NCBI GenBank assembly: GCA_963747005.1
Contig: CAVVDT010000003.1
Location: 372,001 to 436,000 of the forward strand
DNA length: 64,000 nucleotides
Direction of reading: 5' to 3'
Origin: CAVVDT01 sp963747005
GTDB taxonomy: Bacteria > Pseudomonadota > Alphaproteobacteria > Rhizobiales > Aestuariivirgaceae
Position numbers and translations under genes: made by a program. Below are positions 44,529-53,394 of this stretch, one piece after another (within the stretch, counting starts at the first letter, position 1; the number at the start of each line of letters is the position of its first letter). Under the pieces are notes generated by a model, which had not been told where the DNA came from, made no database searches, and worked only from the letters and a program-made list of their open reading frames with translations.

Positions 44529-45707
44529 ATGACCGCATTCGCCGCCGACTGGATCAACCTGCTGATCCGCTGGGGACACCTGATCGCCGGCATCGGCTGG
44601 ATCGGCACCTCGTTCTATTTCATCGCCCTCGATCTGTCGCTGAAGCGCCGTCCCGACATGCGCGAGGGCGTTGCCGGCACGGTGTGGGAAGTGCATGGCG
44701 GCGGCTTTTATCAGGTGGAGAAATATACCCTCGCCCCCAAGACCCTTCCTTCCGATCTCATCTGGTACAAATGGGAGGCCTACCTCACCTGGGTCACCGG
44801 CTTCCTGCTGCTCACCGTCCAGTATTACCTCAACGCCAAGTCGTGGCTCATCGATCCCGGCGTCATGGCGCTCGAGCCGTGGCAGGCGATCGCCATTTCC
44901 ATCGCCAGCCTGGTGGCCGGCTGGCTGGTCTATGACGCACTGTGCCGCTCGCCCCTGAAGCAGCGGCCGGAGGTGCTGGTGGCGGCCGTCTTCATCCTCA
45001 TCCTCGCCGCCGCCTGGGGCTACACGCATGTGTTTTCCGGGCGCAGCGCGCTGGTGCAGGTGGGCGCCTTCATCGGCACCATCATGGCGGTCAACGTCTT
45101 CATGGTGATCATTCCCAACCAGAAGAAGATCGCCGATGCCCTGATGGCAGGCGCCGAGCCCGACCCGGCATGGGGCGCCACCGGCAAGACCCGCTCGGTC
45201 CACAACACCTATCTCACCCTGCCGGTGATCGTGATGATGGTGTCGGGTCATTACCCCATGCTGTCGGCGGGCCATCAGGCCTGGGCGCTGGTCGGGCTGA
45301 TCGTGGTGGGCGGCGCGACCCTCAGGCATTTCCTGGTGCGCCACGAGGTGGGCGATCCGCTGGGCAAGATCGCCTGGGCGCTGCCGGTGGTCGCGGTATG
45401 CCTCATCGCCGCCATCTGGATGACCGCACCCGTCAGGCATTCCACCGCCGGCATCAACGTCTCCGATGACGACATCATCGCCATGACCCGCAAGCACTGC
45501 ATCATGTGCCATGCGCAAAAGCCCACCCATGAGGGCTTCGATACCCCGCCCAAGGGTCTGACGCTGGAATCCCTCGATGAGGTGCGCCGCTATGCCAGGC
45601 TGATCCGCCAGTTCGCCGTCGACAGCGATGTCATGCCGCTCGGCAACGAGACCGGCATGACACCTGAGGAGCGCGCCAGGCTCGGCGCCTGGCTGGACGC
45701 GCAATAG
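44529..45707 (+). CDS. puuD: Membrane-bound urate oxidase with cytochrome c domain (PuuD family)
   Basis: 392-residue urate hydroxylase that converts urate to 5-hydroxyisourate. About eight transmembrane helices start with LLIRWGHLIAGIGWIGTSFY. A C-terminal cytochrome c domain follows, with the haem motif CIMCH (Cys324-His328). The cytochrome domain suggests electrons go to the respiratory chain instead of O2 giving H2O2. ATG at 44529 gives the usual N-terminus. Depends on the Ccm system for haem attachment. First of four tightly linked purine genes. Confidence 0.93.
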   Translation: MTAFAADWINLLIRWGHLIAGIGWIGTSFYFIALDLSLKRRPDMREGVAGTVWEVHGGGFYQVEKYTLAPKTLPSDLIWYKWEAYLTWVTGFLLLTVQYYLNAKSWLIDPGVMALEPWQAIAISIASLVAGWLVYDALCRSPLKQRPEVLVAAVFILILAAAWGYTHVFSGRSALVQVGAFIGTIMAVNVFMVIIPNQKKIADALMAGAEPDPAWGATGKTRSVHNTYLTLPVIVMMVSGHYPMLSAGHQAWALVGLIVVGGATLRHFLVRHEVGDPLGKIAWALPVVAVCLIAAIWMTAPVRHSTAGINVSDDDIIAMTRKHCIMCHAQKPTHEGFDTPPKGLTLESLDEVRRYARLIRQFAVDSDVMPLGNETGMTPEERARLGAWLDAQ

Positions 45708-45715
45708 GACCTCCC

Positions 45716-46228
45716 GTGACCTTGACCATCGACCAGATCAACGCGTTGTCAGGCACCGACTTCGTTGAAGCCTTCGGCGACGTGGCCGAGCACTCGCCCT
45801 GGGTGGCGGAGCGGGCAGCCGCGAAGCGCCCCTTCGCCAGCCGCGAGGCAATGATCGCCGCCTTCGAGGCAGCGCTCGCCACAGCTCGGCCTGATGCTCG
45901 TCTGGTGCTCATTCGTGCCCACCCCGATCTCGCCGGCAAGGCGGCCATCGCCGGCGATCTGACGGAAGATTCCGCCCGCGAGCAGGCCGGCGCCGGGCTC
46001 AGCCGTCTGACGCCAGACGAGTTCGCCCGCTTCACCAGGCTCAACGACGGCTATCGTGCCCGCTTCGGCTTTCCCTTCATCTTCGCGGTGAGGGGGGCAA
46101 CGAAGGAGCAGATTCTCGCCGCCTTCGAGTCTAGACTGGAGCATGGGCGCGACGTCGAGTTCGAGATTGCGATGCAACAGGTGATGCGCATCTTCCGCTT
46201 CCGCATCGAGGATCGGGTGGGCCCATGA
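45716..46228 (+). CDS. uraD: OHCU decarboxylase
   Basis: 170-residue 2-oxo-4-hydroxy-4-carboxy-5-ureidoimidazoline decarboxylase, giving S-allantoin. Conserved features are the AFGDVAEHSPWVAERA segment and RAHPDLAGKAA, with the catalytic histidine. GTG start at 45716, 8 bases after puuD. It overlaps guaD by ATGA. Confidence 0.94.
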   Translation: MTLTIDQINALSGTDFVEAFGDVAEHSPWVAERAAAKRPFASREAMIAAFEAALATARPDARLVLIRAHPDLAGKAAIAGDLTEDSAREQAGAGLSRLTPDEFARFTRLNDGYRARFGFPFIFAVRGATKEQILAAFESRLEHGRDVEFEIAMQQVMRIFRFRIEDRVGP

Positions 46229-47535
46229 GTGCGCGTGTCCTCATTGGCGACATCGTCACCTTCGACGACAGCCCGCGCCATTATGGCGACAGCATCGCCC
46301 CGCGCCATATCACTGACGGGGCGGTGGCGGTGGACGCCGCCGGGCACATCGCCTGGGTGGGAGCGCGCGCCGACCTGCCGGAAGGTTTTGGCGGCCTGCC
46401 CGTGGATGACTGGCGGGGCTGCCTGATCCTCCCCGGACTTGTCGATGCCCATATCCATTTCCCGCAGAACCGCATGCTCGCCGCCCCCGGCCTCGATCTC
46501 ATCGACTGGCTCAACCGCTTCACCTTTCCCGAAGAGGCCCGCTATGGCGACCCGGCCTGGGCCGCGGCGCGGGCGGATGAGTTCCTCAAGACGCTCTTCC
46601 GCCATGGCACCACCGCGGCGCTGGCCTTTTCTTCGGTGCACAAGTGCGCCGCCGAAGCGCTGTTCGCCGCAGCCGAAAGAACCGGCATGGCGCTCACGAC
46701 CGGCAAGACCATGATGGACCGCAACGCCCGGCCCGACGTGGAAGACGAAGCCGAGACGTCGGGCATCGAATCCGCCGAACTGATCGCCAGATGGCACGGG
46801 GTGGGGCGGCTTCAATATGCCATCACCCCGCGCTTTGCCATCACCTCATCGCAAGCGCAGCTTGAAGTGGCGGGCGCGCTGGTCAAGGATCACCCCGGCC
46901 TCGTCATGCAGACGCATCTGTCGGAAAGTCGCCGCGAGATCGAGACGGTCGCCCGCCTGTTCCCGGCGGCGAAGGATTATACCGACGTCTATGACCGCTT
47001 CGGCCTCTTGGGGCCAAGGAGCCTCTTTGCTCACGGCATCCATCTGAGCGAGCGCGAATGCGCCCGGCTGGCCGAGGCCGGATCGAGCGTCATCCATTGC
47101 CCCACCTCCAACACCTTCCTCGGCTCGGGCCTCTTCGACCTCGGCCATGTGGCGAAGGAGGAACGCCCGGTGGCGGTGGGGGTGGCGACCGACATTGCCG
47201 GCGGCACCAGCTATTCCATGCTGGCAACGCTCGGCGAAGCCTACAAGGTCGCAATGCTGAAGGGCCGTCGCTTTACCGCCGGAGATGCCTTCGCCATGGC
47301 GACCTGCGGCAATGCCAGGCTCGTCGGACTTGCGCAAGCGGGCAGTCTCGATGAGGGCAACTGGGCCGACATGGTGGTGCTCGATCCCCGCGCCACGCCG
47401 GTGCTCGCCGCCCGCGACGACCTGTCGGGCAGTCTCGAGGAGCGGTTGTTCGCGCTGATGATGCTGGGCGACGACCGGGCGGTGGCCGCGACCTATGTGG
47501 CGGGCGCCTGCGTCCATCGACGGGAGAAGAACTGA
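46225..47535 (+). CDS. guaD: Guanine deaminase
   Basis: 436-residue zinc amidohydrolase converting guanine to xanthine. Metal-binding motifs are GLVDAHIHFPQ, MQTHLSES and the ATDIAGGTSYSM segment; FAHGIHLSERE supplies the second histidine. Overlaps both neighbours, so it is translated with uraD and puuE. Confidence 0.94.
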   Translation: MSARVLIGDIVTFDDSPRHYGDSIAPRHITDGAVAVDAAGHIAWVGARADLPEGFGGLPVDDWRGCLILPGLVDAHIHFPQNRMLAAPGLDLIDWLNRFTFPEEARYGDPAWAAARADEFLKTLFRHGTTAALAFSSVHKCAAEALFAAAERTGMALTTGKTMMDRNARPDVEDEAETSGIESAELIARWHGVGRLQYAITPRFAITSSQAQLEVAGALVKDHPGLVMQTHLSESRREIETVARLFPAAKDYTDVYDRFGLLGPRSLFAHGIHLSERECARLAEAGSSVIHCPTSNTFLGSGLFDLGHVAKEERPVAVGVATDIAGGTSYSMLATLGEAYKVAMLKGRRFTAGDAFAMATCGNARLVGLAQAGSLDEGNWADMVVLDPRATPVLAARDDLSGSLEERLFALMMLGDDRAVAATYVAGACVHRREKN

Positions 47536-48443
47536 TGGCTGGAAAATATCCCCGCGACCTCGAAGGCTATGGCCGCTCCATCCCCGATCCGCGCTGGCCG
47601 GGCGGGGCGCGGATCGCCGTGCAGTTCGTCATCAACTACGAAGAAGGCGGCGAGAATTCGATCCTCCACGGCGATGAAGCCTCCGAAGCCTTCCTGTCGG
47701 AAATCGTCGGTGCGGCGCCGTGGCCCGGCATGCGCCACATGAACATGGAATCGATCTACGAATACGGCTCGCGCGCCGGCTTCTGGCGGCTGTGGCGGCT
47801 GTTCACCGACCGTGAAGTGCCGCTCACCGTCTATGGTGTGGCGACCGCCCTTGAACGCGGCCCCGCCCAGGTGAGGGCGATGAAGGAGGCCGGGTGGGAG
47901 ATCGCCTCGCACGGGCTGAGGTGGATCGAGTACAGGGATTTTTCCAGGGAAGACGAACGCGCCCACATGGCCGAGGCGATCCGCATCCACGAGAAGATGA
48001 CGGGAAGCCGCCCGCTCGGCTGGTATACCGGGCGTACCTCCGTCAACACCACCGATCTGGTGATGGAGGAGGGCGGCTTCCTTTATTCCTCCGACAGCTA
48101 TGCCGATGACCTGCCTTACTGGATCGAGGGGCCGAAGGGGCCGCACCTCATCATCCCCTATACGCTCGATTCCAACGACATGCGCTTCGCCACCCCGCAG
48201 GGGTTCAATTCCGCCAACCAGTTCTTTGCCTATCTGCGCGACACCTTCGATGTGCTCTATGCCGAGGGCAAGGCCGGGGCGCCCAGAATGATGAACATCG
48301 GCCTGCACTGCCGCCTCGCCGGCCGGCCGGGCCGTCTCGCCGGGCTGCTGCGCTTTCTCGATCACATCGACAAGCATGACGGTGTGTGGATCGCCCGCCG
48401 CATCGACATCGCCCGCCACTGGCACGAGCATCACCGGCCCTAA
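47535..48443 (+). CDS. puuE: Allantoinase, polysaccharide-deacetylase type (PuuE)
   Basis: 302-residue enzyme that opens allantoin to allantoate. It is unrelated to the amidohydrolase-type AllB and belongs to the NodB-like deacetylase fold. Diagnostic segments are GYGRSIPDPRWPGGARIAVQ, NYEEGGENSILHGD and the EIASHGLRW metal-site histidine. Its stop overlaps the stop of the convergent allA by 2-3 bases. Confidence 0.94.
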   Translation: MAGKYPRDLEGYGRSIPDPRWPGGARIAVQFVINYEEGGENSILHGDEASEAFLSEIVGAAPWPGMRHMNMESIYEYGSRAGFWRLWRLFTDREVPLTVYGVATALERGPAQVRAMKEAGWEIASHGLRWIEYRDFSREDERAHMAEAIRIHEKMTGSRPLGWYTGRTSVNTTDLVMEEGGFLYSSDSYADDLPYWIEGPKGPHLIIPYTLDSNDMRFATPQGFNSANQFFAYLRDTFDVLYAEGKAGAPRMMNIGLHCRLAGRPGRLAGLLRFLDHIDKHDGVWIARRIDIARHWHEHHRP

Positions 48444-48940
48444 ACCGAAACGATCACCGCATCGCCGGGGGCGAAGCGGCGTTCTTCCAGATTGTCGCCG
48501 GGGCCGCCGCGGTCGACGATAAGGAAATCCTGCTCGCGTTCCAGCACCAGCAGCGGGTGGTGCCAGACCCCGCGGGCATAATTGACACCCTGATGGCCAC
48601 CGGCGGCAAAGCATTCGAGGCCGTCGCGATCGAGCGGATCGTCGCACCTGGAAACGACCACCAGCCAGGGGTGGCTGGCGAGGGGGTAGAAGGCCTGGGT
48701 GCCGAGGGGGTGGCGCTCCATCAGTGAAAGCCGGATGGGCCGCGGCCGTGCCGTGCCGCGAAAGATCGAGATGAGGGCGAGGCCGCCCGCGGCCGCCACG
48801 TCCACCCTGGCAAGGTCGTGAAAGCGCGTCGTGGTGCCGTCGTTGATGGGGTAGTGATGGGCGCCCTCGGTCTCGATCACCTCGCCGAACGGGGCAAAGG
48901 CCTCGCGTGTCAGGGGACGGGGATCGAGCACGGAGGCCAT
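48440..48940 (-). CDS. allA: Ureidoglycolate lyase
   Basis: 166-residue cupin-fold enzyme splitting ureidoglycolate to glyoxylate and urea. It begins MASVLDPRPLTREAFAPFGE, the standard AllA N-terminus, and contains ERHPLGTQAFYPL and GVWHHPLLVL. The frame is open further upstream into alc, but homology begins at 48940. Starts 5 bases after the alc stop. Confidence 0.94.
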   Translation of the reverse strand: MASVLDPRPLTREAFAPFGEVIETEGAHHYPINDGTTTRFHDLARVDVAAAGGLALISIFRGTARPRPIRLSLMERHPLGTQAFYPLASHPWLVVVSRCDDPLDRDGLECFAAGGHQGVNYARGVWHHPLLVLEREQDFLIVDRGGPGDNLEERRFAPGDAVIVSV

Positions 48941-48945
48941 CGGCG

Positions 48946-49968
48946 TCACACCGCCAGCGTCGCCGGTTTCTCGTAAAGCCGCCCGAACACCCTCAGACGG
49001 CTCACCCCGCCGTCGGGAAAGATGTCGAGGCGCACGTGGCTGGCGGCAACCGGCGTCTTCAGGGTGAGTTTGTGGATGTGGTCGGCCTTGAGCTTTTGCG
49101 GTTCGACGAGGGCCGGCCAGAACATCGCGGCGGTGATGATCGATTGATCGTTTGCCCCCTCCACCAGCGCCCCGGCGAGCCCCGCCCGGTCGGGAAAGTT
49201 GCCCTTGAAATGGCAGGTGTCGATCTCGATGCGCTCGATGAGGCCGGGGGCGCCCAGCGCCAGAACCAGCCAGTCGTTGCCCGGCTCGCGCCGCCGCCGC
49301 GTCTCCCAGCCATCGCCCATGTCGAGGCCGCGTCCGGGGGTGATCAGCGTCCACACTGACCCGAAATGGGCATCGTTGTAGCCGACGATGCGTCCGCCAT
49401 TGGCAAGGGCTGAAAGCTCGTAGACCCCGTCGCCACCATCATCGGACCATGAGGCCACCGGCTCGCCGTAGACCCTCAGCCGCGCCACTCCGCCGTCGGG
49501 ATGGATGTTGAGGCGCACATGGTCGAAAACGCCGTCATCGTCGACGGCGATGAAGTGGTGTGCCGATGGTCCCAGCGCCGTTGCTGGCACGATCTCGCGC
49601 CACGTGGCCTGGTCGAGCGGGCGCTGGCCGGCGAGGCAGGCCTCGATGGAGGCGCCGGGTGGAAAGTTGCCGGTAAAATGGCTGGTATCGATGTCGACGC
49701 CGCGAATGCGGCCCTTCGCCCCGAGGCGGACGATGCAGTGATCGTGGCCGGGCGAGCGCCGGCGACGCGATTCCCAGCCGTCCATCCACTTGCCGTGATC
49801 GTCGTACTTGTCGGGAATGAACACCGCTGCCTTGTCGTCGATGAGGCGGGAGCGCGGGGCGAAGAATTCATCCGACGCCGAAACCGCCTCGGCCCCCAGG
49901 CGCGGCGTGGCGAGGTTGACGAAACGGCTGGCGAAATCGGGAGAGTCGTTGATGGGGCTGGTGGTCAT
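48946..49968 (-). CDS. alc: Allantoicase
   Basis: 340-residue allantoate amidinohydrolase giving ureidoglycolate and urea. It shows the expected internal duplication: KWMDGWESRRRR with IDTSHFTGNFPPGAS in the first half, and MGDGWETRRRR with IDTCHFKGNFPDRAG in the second. ATG at 49968 (MTTSPINDSPDFA). With allA it forms a convergent operon facing puuE. Completes the allantoin branch. Confidence 0.95.
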   Translation of the reverse strand: MTTSPINDSPDFASRFVNLATPRLGAEAVSASDEFFAPRSRLIDDKAAVFIPDKYDDHGKWMDGWESRRRRSPGHDHCIVRLGAKGRIRGVDIDTSHFTGNFPPGASIEACLAGQRPLDQATWREIVPATALGPSAHHFIAVDDDGVFDHVRLNIHPDGGVARLRVYGEPVASWSDDGGDGVYELSALANGGRIVGYNDAHFGSVWTLITPGRGLDMGDGWETRRRREPGNDWLVLALGAPGLIERIEIDTCHFKGNFPDRAGLAGALVEGANDQSIITAAMFWPALVEPQKLKADHIHKLTLKTPVAASHVRLDIFPDGGVSRLRVFGRLYEKPATLAV

Positions 49969-50037
49969 GGCGGGCCATCCGGAAGGAAACGGGTTGCTGC
50001 CGGGTGGTAGCATGAAGTGGCGGGAAAGGGGAAGAAT

Positions 50038-50616
50038 TCAGCCCTGATGCGCCGCCTTGTGACGGCCCAGCAACCAGCGCAGCCCCATGATGGCGAGCGC
50101 CGCAGCCACCAGCAGCGCGGCGGCTGCCAGTCCCATCTTCTGCACATCCGCCATGCGCGCGATGATGGTCGCCACCGAATGGGAAAAGGCAAAGGCCAGC
50201 GTCCCTACCACCGTTGCCCAGGCCGCGCAGGCAACGACGTTGACCATCAGGAACACGGGATAAGGGATGTCGGAACTGGCGAGCGTGGCATAGGCCGGCG
50301 TCCTCAGGCCCCACAGGAAGCGGGTGACGAAGATGGCCGGCACCGCCCGCCGCGCCAGCACCCCGCGCACCCGGCTGGTCCTGGCGGCGAGCGCCGGAAA
50401 GCGCTCGAAGACCCGCGATCCGAACCACCTGAGGACAATGAATGTGGTCTGGTCGCCGGCAAAGGCACCGGCAAAGGCCGCCGCAATGACCCAGGCGATG
50501 TGCATCAGGCCGCGTTCGGCCGCGACACCCGCCAGCGCCAGCGACACCTCGCCCTCCAGCAGGGTGCCCAGCGCCACCAGCCAGTAACTGAATTCCGAAA
50601 GCGTATTGAAGGTCAA
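50038..50616 (-). CDS. DedA-family membrane protein
   Basis: 192-residue inner-membrane protein of the DedA/SNARE-associated (VTT) family, implicated in envelope homeostasis or lipid transport. Four to five hydrophobic segments; family residues include LEGEVSLALAGVAA, FAGDQTTFIVLRWFG and RFLWGLRTPAY. It lies upstream of the alc-allA pair on the same strand, with no obvious functional link. Confidence 0.85.
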   Translation of the reverse strand: MTFNTLSEFSYWLVALGTLLEGEVSLALAGVAAERGLMHIAWVIAAAFAGAFAGDQTTFIVLRWFGSRVFERFPALAARTSRVRGVLARRAVPAIFVTRFLWGLRTPAYATLASSDIPYPVFLMVNVVACAAWATVVGTLAFAFSHSVATIIARMADVQKMGLAAAALLVAAALAIMGLRWLLGRHKAAHQG

Positions 50617-50865
50617 GATGCGCTACCCAGGCCCCGAAGCGGCATGCCGCCATGAATTGCTGGCCGGCATGTAATCGTTCGGCGGACCATTGCCAAGTCC
50701 TGAAAGCTTGCAGCGGTGTCGCAAGCCCCGGCGCGCCTACGCCTAAAGTCGTAAGGGGCGCGTTTTGACACTTCTTCCAAATAGCGCGATGATCATCCGT
50801 ATCATGGAATTAAGGGTGCGAGCGATGCCATAAGCGCCGTGGCCCGGCAGTCGGGAGGGATGTCC

Positions 50866-51723
50866 ATGTTGGAGAATGTCGTGAAGCCGGCGGCGAACGG
50901 CGCAGGTCCGGGGGAATACGAGGATTTTCGTGTCGCCAGCAAGGAGAGCCTGCGCGCTTCGGGGCAGGTGCAGTCGTTGAGCCGCGCCCTGAAACTGCTC
51001 AATGCCCTCTCGCACCATCCGCAAGGGCTGTCGCTGTCGGAAGTCGCCCACCATGTGGGCCTGCCCAATTCGACCGCCCACCGCCTGCTCACCACCTTGC
51101 AGAACGAACGCTTCGTGCGTTTCGAGGCCGATCGTTCCGCCTGGCTGATCGGGGTGCAGGCGTTTCGCGTCGGCTCGGCATTCGTGCGCTCGCGCGACCT
51201 CGTCACCATTGCCCGGCCCTACATGCGCCGGCTCATGGAACAGTCGGGCGAAACCGTCAACCTCGCCATCGCCGACCGCAACGAGGTGATCTATCTCGCC
51301 CAGGTAGAGACCCAGAAGATGATGCGCGCCATCGCCGGCCCTGGCGGCCGCGCCGCCATTCATTGCTCCGGCGTCGGCAAGGCGCTGCTGGCCTTTTCCG
51401 ATCCCGATGCCCGCGAAAAGACCCTGTCGCAGATGCAGTTCCACCGCGAGACGCCGGGGACGCTGGTGACTCAGCCCGACCTGCAGCGCGACCTCGAAAG
51501 GATTGCCGAGCGCGGCTACGCCATCGACAACGAGGAAAACGCCATCGGCCTGCGCTGCGTCGCGGCGGTGATCTTCGATGAGCACGGCGGGCCGCTGGCC
51601 GCCCTGTCGGTTTCGGGCCCAACCGCCCGCCTTACCGACCAGCGCATCGCCACCCTCGGCCAGGCCGTTGCCCACATCGCCGCCGAAGTGACCGCCGAAC
51701 TGGGCGGTCATCTGCCGGGCTGA
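50866..51723 (+). CDS. IclR-family transcriptional regulator
   Basis: 285-residue IclR-type regulator. The N-terminal winged helix includes LSLSEVAHHVGLPNSTAHRL. The C-terminal effector domain has GKALLAF and RCVAAVIFDEHGG. The ATG at 50866 follows GGGAGGG at good spacing; ATG 50860 overlaps that site. A TTGACA (50765-50770) and the palindrome GATGATCATC (50788-50797) lie upstream. Position next to the purine cluster makes it a candidate regulator of ureide genes, but this is inference. Confidence 0.88.
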   Translation: MLENVVKPAANGAGPGEYEDFRVASKESLRASGQVQSLSRALKLLNALSHHPQGLSLSEVAHHVGLPNSTAHRLLTTLQNERFVRFEADRSAWLIGVQAFRVGSAFVRSRDLVTIARPYMRRLMEQSGETVNLAIADRNEVIYLAQVETQKMMRAIAGPGGRAAIHCSGVGKALLAFSDPDAREKTLSQMQFHRETPGTLVTQPDLQRDLERIAERGYAIDNEENAIGLRCVAAVIFDEHGGPLAALSVSGPTARLTDQRIATLGQAVAHIAAEVTAELGGHLPG

Positions 51724-51828
51724 GGCACAATCCGGCCAGCCGAACGACAGGCGTTGAACCGCCCGCCTGTCGCGCCTACATGCTGTGGGGATTGAAAAGA
51801 AAATTTCCGGGCAGCGGGTGGAGCGCAA

Positions 51829-52977
51829 ATGGTGGCGATCAGCAAGGATGAGGTTCTGGCGGCGCTGCGCAAGGTGCGCGGCCCCGACCTCAAGGCCGAC
51901 GTGGTGACGTCGGGCCTGGTGTCCGACATCGTGGTGGCGGGCAAGGATGTGATGTTCGCCCTCACCATCGATCCCGCTCGCGCCGAGGAACTGGAACCCA
52001 TGCGCAAGGCCGCCGAGACCGCCGTCGGCCGCATCGACGGCATCGGCAAGGTCATGGTGGCGCTCACCGCCGAGAAAAAGCCGGGCAACGGCGACGGAAC
52101 CGCCCGCCCGGCGGTCCGTTCGGAGCCTCCCGCCCCCCATCGTCATGGCGGCGGTGGGCGTGAGTCGGCGGGTGTGCCGGGGGTGAAGCACATCGTGGCG
52201 GTGGCCTCCGGCAAGGGCGGCGTCGGCAAGTCGACGACAGCGGTGAACCTGGCGCTCGGCCTGCAGGCCAACGGCCTCAAGGTGGGGGTGCTCGATGCCG
52301 ATATCTACGGCCCCTCCATGCCGCGGCTTCTGGGTGTCACCGGGCGCCCGGAACCGGTGGCGCCGGGCTCGCGCACCCTCAAGCCGCTCAAGGGTTTCGG
52401 CCTCAACGTCATGTCCATGGGCTTTCTGGTGGACGAGGAAACCCCGATGATCTGGCGCGGCCCGATGGTGATGTCGGCCCTCCAGCAGATGCTCAGGGAA
52501 GTTGAGTGGGGTCTTCTCGACGTTCTCATCGTCGACATGCCGCCGGGCACCGGCGATGCCCAGTTGACACTTGCCCAGCAGACCCCGCTGTCGGGCGCGG
52601 TGATCGTCTCGACCCCCCAGGACCTTGCCCTCATCGACGCCAGGAAGGGCCTCAACATGTTCCGCAAGGTCGACGTGCCGGTGCTGGGGATCGTCGAGAA
52701 CATGAGCTATTTCGAGTGCACCAAGTGCGGCGCGCGCCACGAGATCTTCGGCCATGGCGGGGCCCGCATGGAAGCCGAACGGCTGGGTGTCCCCTTTCTC
52801 GGCGAGGTGCCACTTGACCTTGACGTAAGGATAAGGTCGGATAACGGACAACCGGTCGTCGTCTCGTTGCCCGATTCACCCCATGCCGCCATCTACCGCA
52901 GCATTGCCGCAAAGGTGTGGGAAGCCATCGAGGGAGCGGGCGCCCGCCGTCCCGCGCCCCGCATCGTGATCGAATAG
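51829..52977 (+). CDS. apbC: Mrp/ApbC iron-sulfur cluster carrier ATPase
   Basis: 382-residue P-loop protein that carries or delivers Fe-S clusters. An N-terminal MIP18-like domain (residues 1-85) precedes the ATPase with ASGKGGVGKSTTAVNLA. The C-terminal CXXC (YFECTKCGARH) is the cluster-binding site. GGTGGAG precedes the ATG. Its TAG stop (52975-52977) is the first three bases of an inverted-repeat element, so the extreme C-terminus may have been set by that insertion. Fe-S maturation would serve the adjacent formate dehydrogenase and xanthine dehydrogenase. Confidence 0.95.
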   Translation: MVAISKDEVLAALRKVRGPDLKADVVTSGLVSDIVVAGKDVMFALTIDPARAEELEPMRKAAETAVGRIDGIGKVMVALTAEKKPGNGDGTARPAVRSEPPAPHRHGGGGRESAGVPGVKHIVAVASGKGGVGKSTTAVNLALGLQANGLKVGVLDADIYGPSMPRLLGVTGRPEPVAPGSRTLKPLKGFGLNVMSMGFLVDEETPMIWRGPMVMSALQQMLREVEWGLLDVLIVDMPPGTGDAQLTLAQQTPLSGAVIVSTPQDLALIDARKGLNMFRKVDVPVLGIVENMSYFECTKCGARHEIFGHGGARMEAERLGVPFLGEVPLDLDVRIRSDNGQPVVVSLPDSPHAAIYRSIAAKVWEAIEGAGARRPAPRIVIE

Positions 52978-53244
52978 CCCGCATTTCTCACACTCCGTGG
53001 GCCCTGCGCCGGTTCAAAATGGCGACAGGGCAGGAGAACGGCGCAGGCCGATGTGGGGCATCGGACAAGCCGTTCGACGCATACTGTCGCCGTTTTCAAC
53101 CGGCCCGAAGGGTCGCCTTGCGGCGGCCGCCTGCGAGCGCGAACCACTCAACCGTATGGCCCGATACGCTTTTCGCGTTCCGCGCTCGTATCCGGCTCGC
53201 TGCAAGGCGACGCAGGGCCCAGGGAGTGTGAGAAATGCGGGCTA
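52975..53244. mobile_element. 270-bp MITE-like inverted-repeat element
   Basis: Terminal 34-base inverted repeats, TAGCCCGCATTTCTCACACT... at 52975-53008 and its complement at 53211-53244, with one mismatch. A second nested inverted pair is at 53009-53028 and 53084-53103 (two mismatches). A third shorter pair is near 53109 and 53200 (GTCGCCTTGC/GCAAGGCGAC). No transposase frame is present, so it is a non-autonomous element or a solo remnant. The family is not assigned. Confidence 0.75.
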
Positions 53245-53290
53245 GCGCCTTCCACCCTTCGAAATCCTCCACCGCAACAGCCGGATGTTG

Positions 53291-53320
53291 TTGCCGCTAC
53301 CTTGCCGGGGCGGCTATACT
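53291..53320 (+). promoter_or_regulatory. Probable promoter of the formate dehydrogenase operon
   Basis: TTGCCG (53291-53296), 18-base spacer, TATACT (53315-53320), 75 bases upstream of the chaperone gene and just after the MITE-like element. The -10 box is strong and the -35 box moderate. Confidence 0.45.
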
Positions 53321-53394
53321 CGCGTGCAACAAGACTATGGAGGAGCAGGGCGAAAGCCGATTCCCGATGAACGGGATGGCATGGCCCGACGCGA

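Noticed and set aside
50743..52851. Minus-strand frame of about 700 codons spanning IclR and apbC
   Set aside because: Covers two well-defined plus-strand genes and their spacer; no motif of its own.
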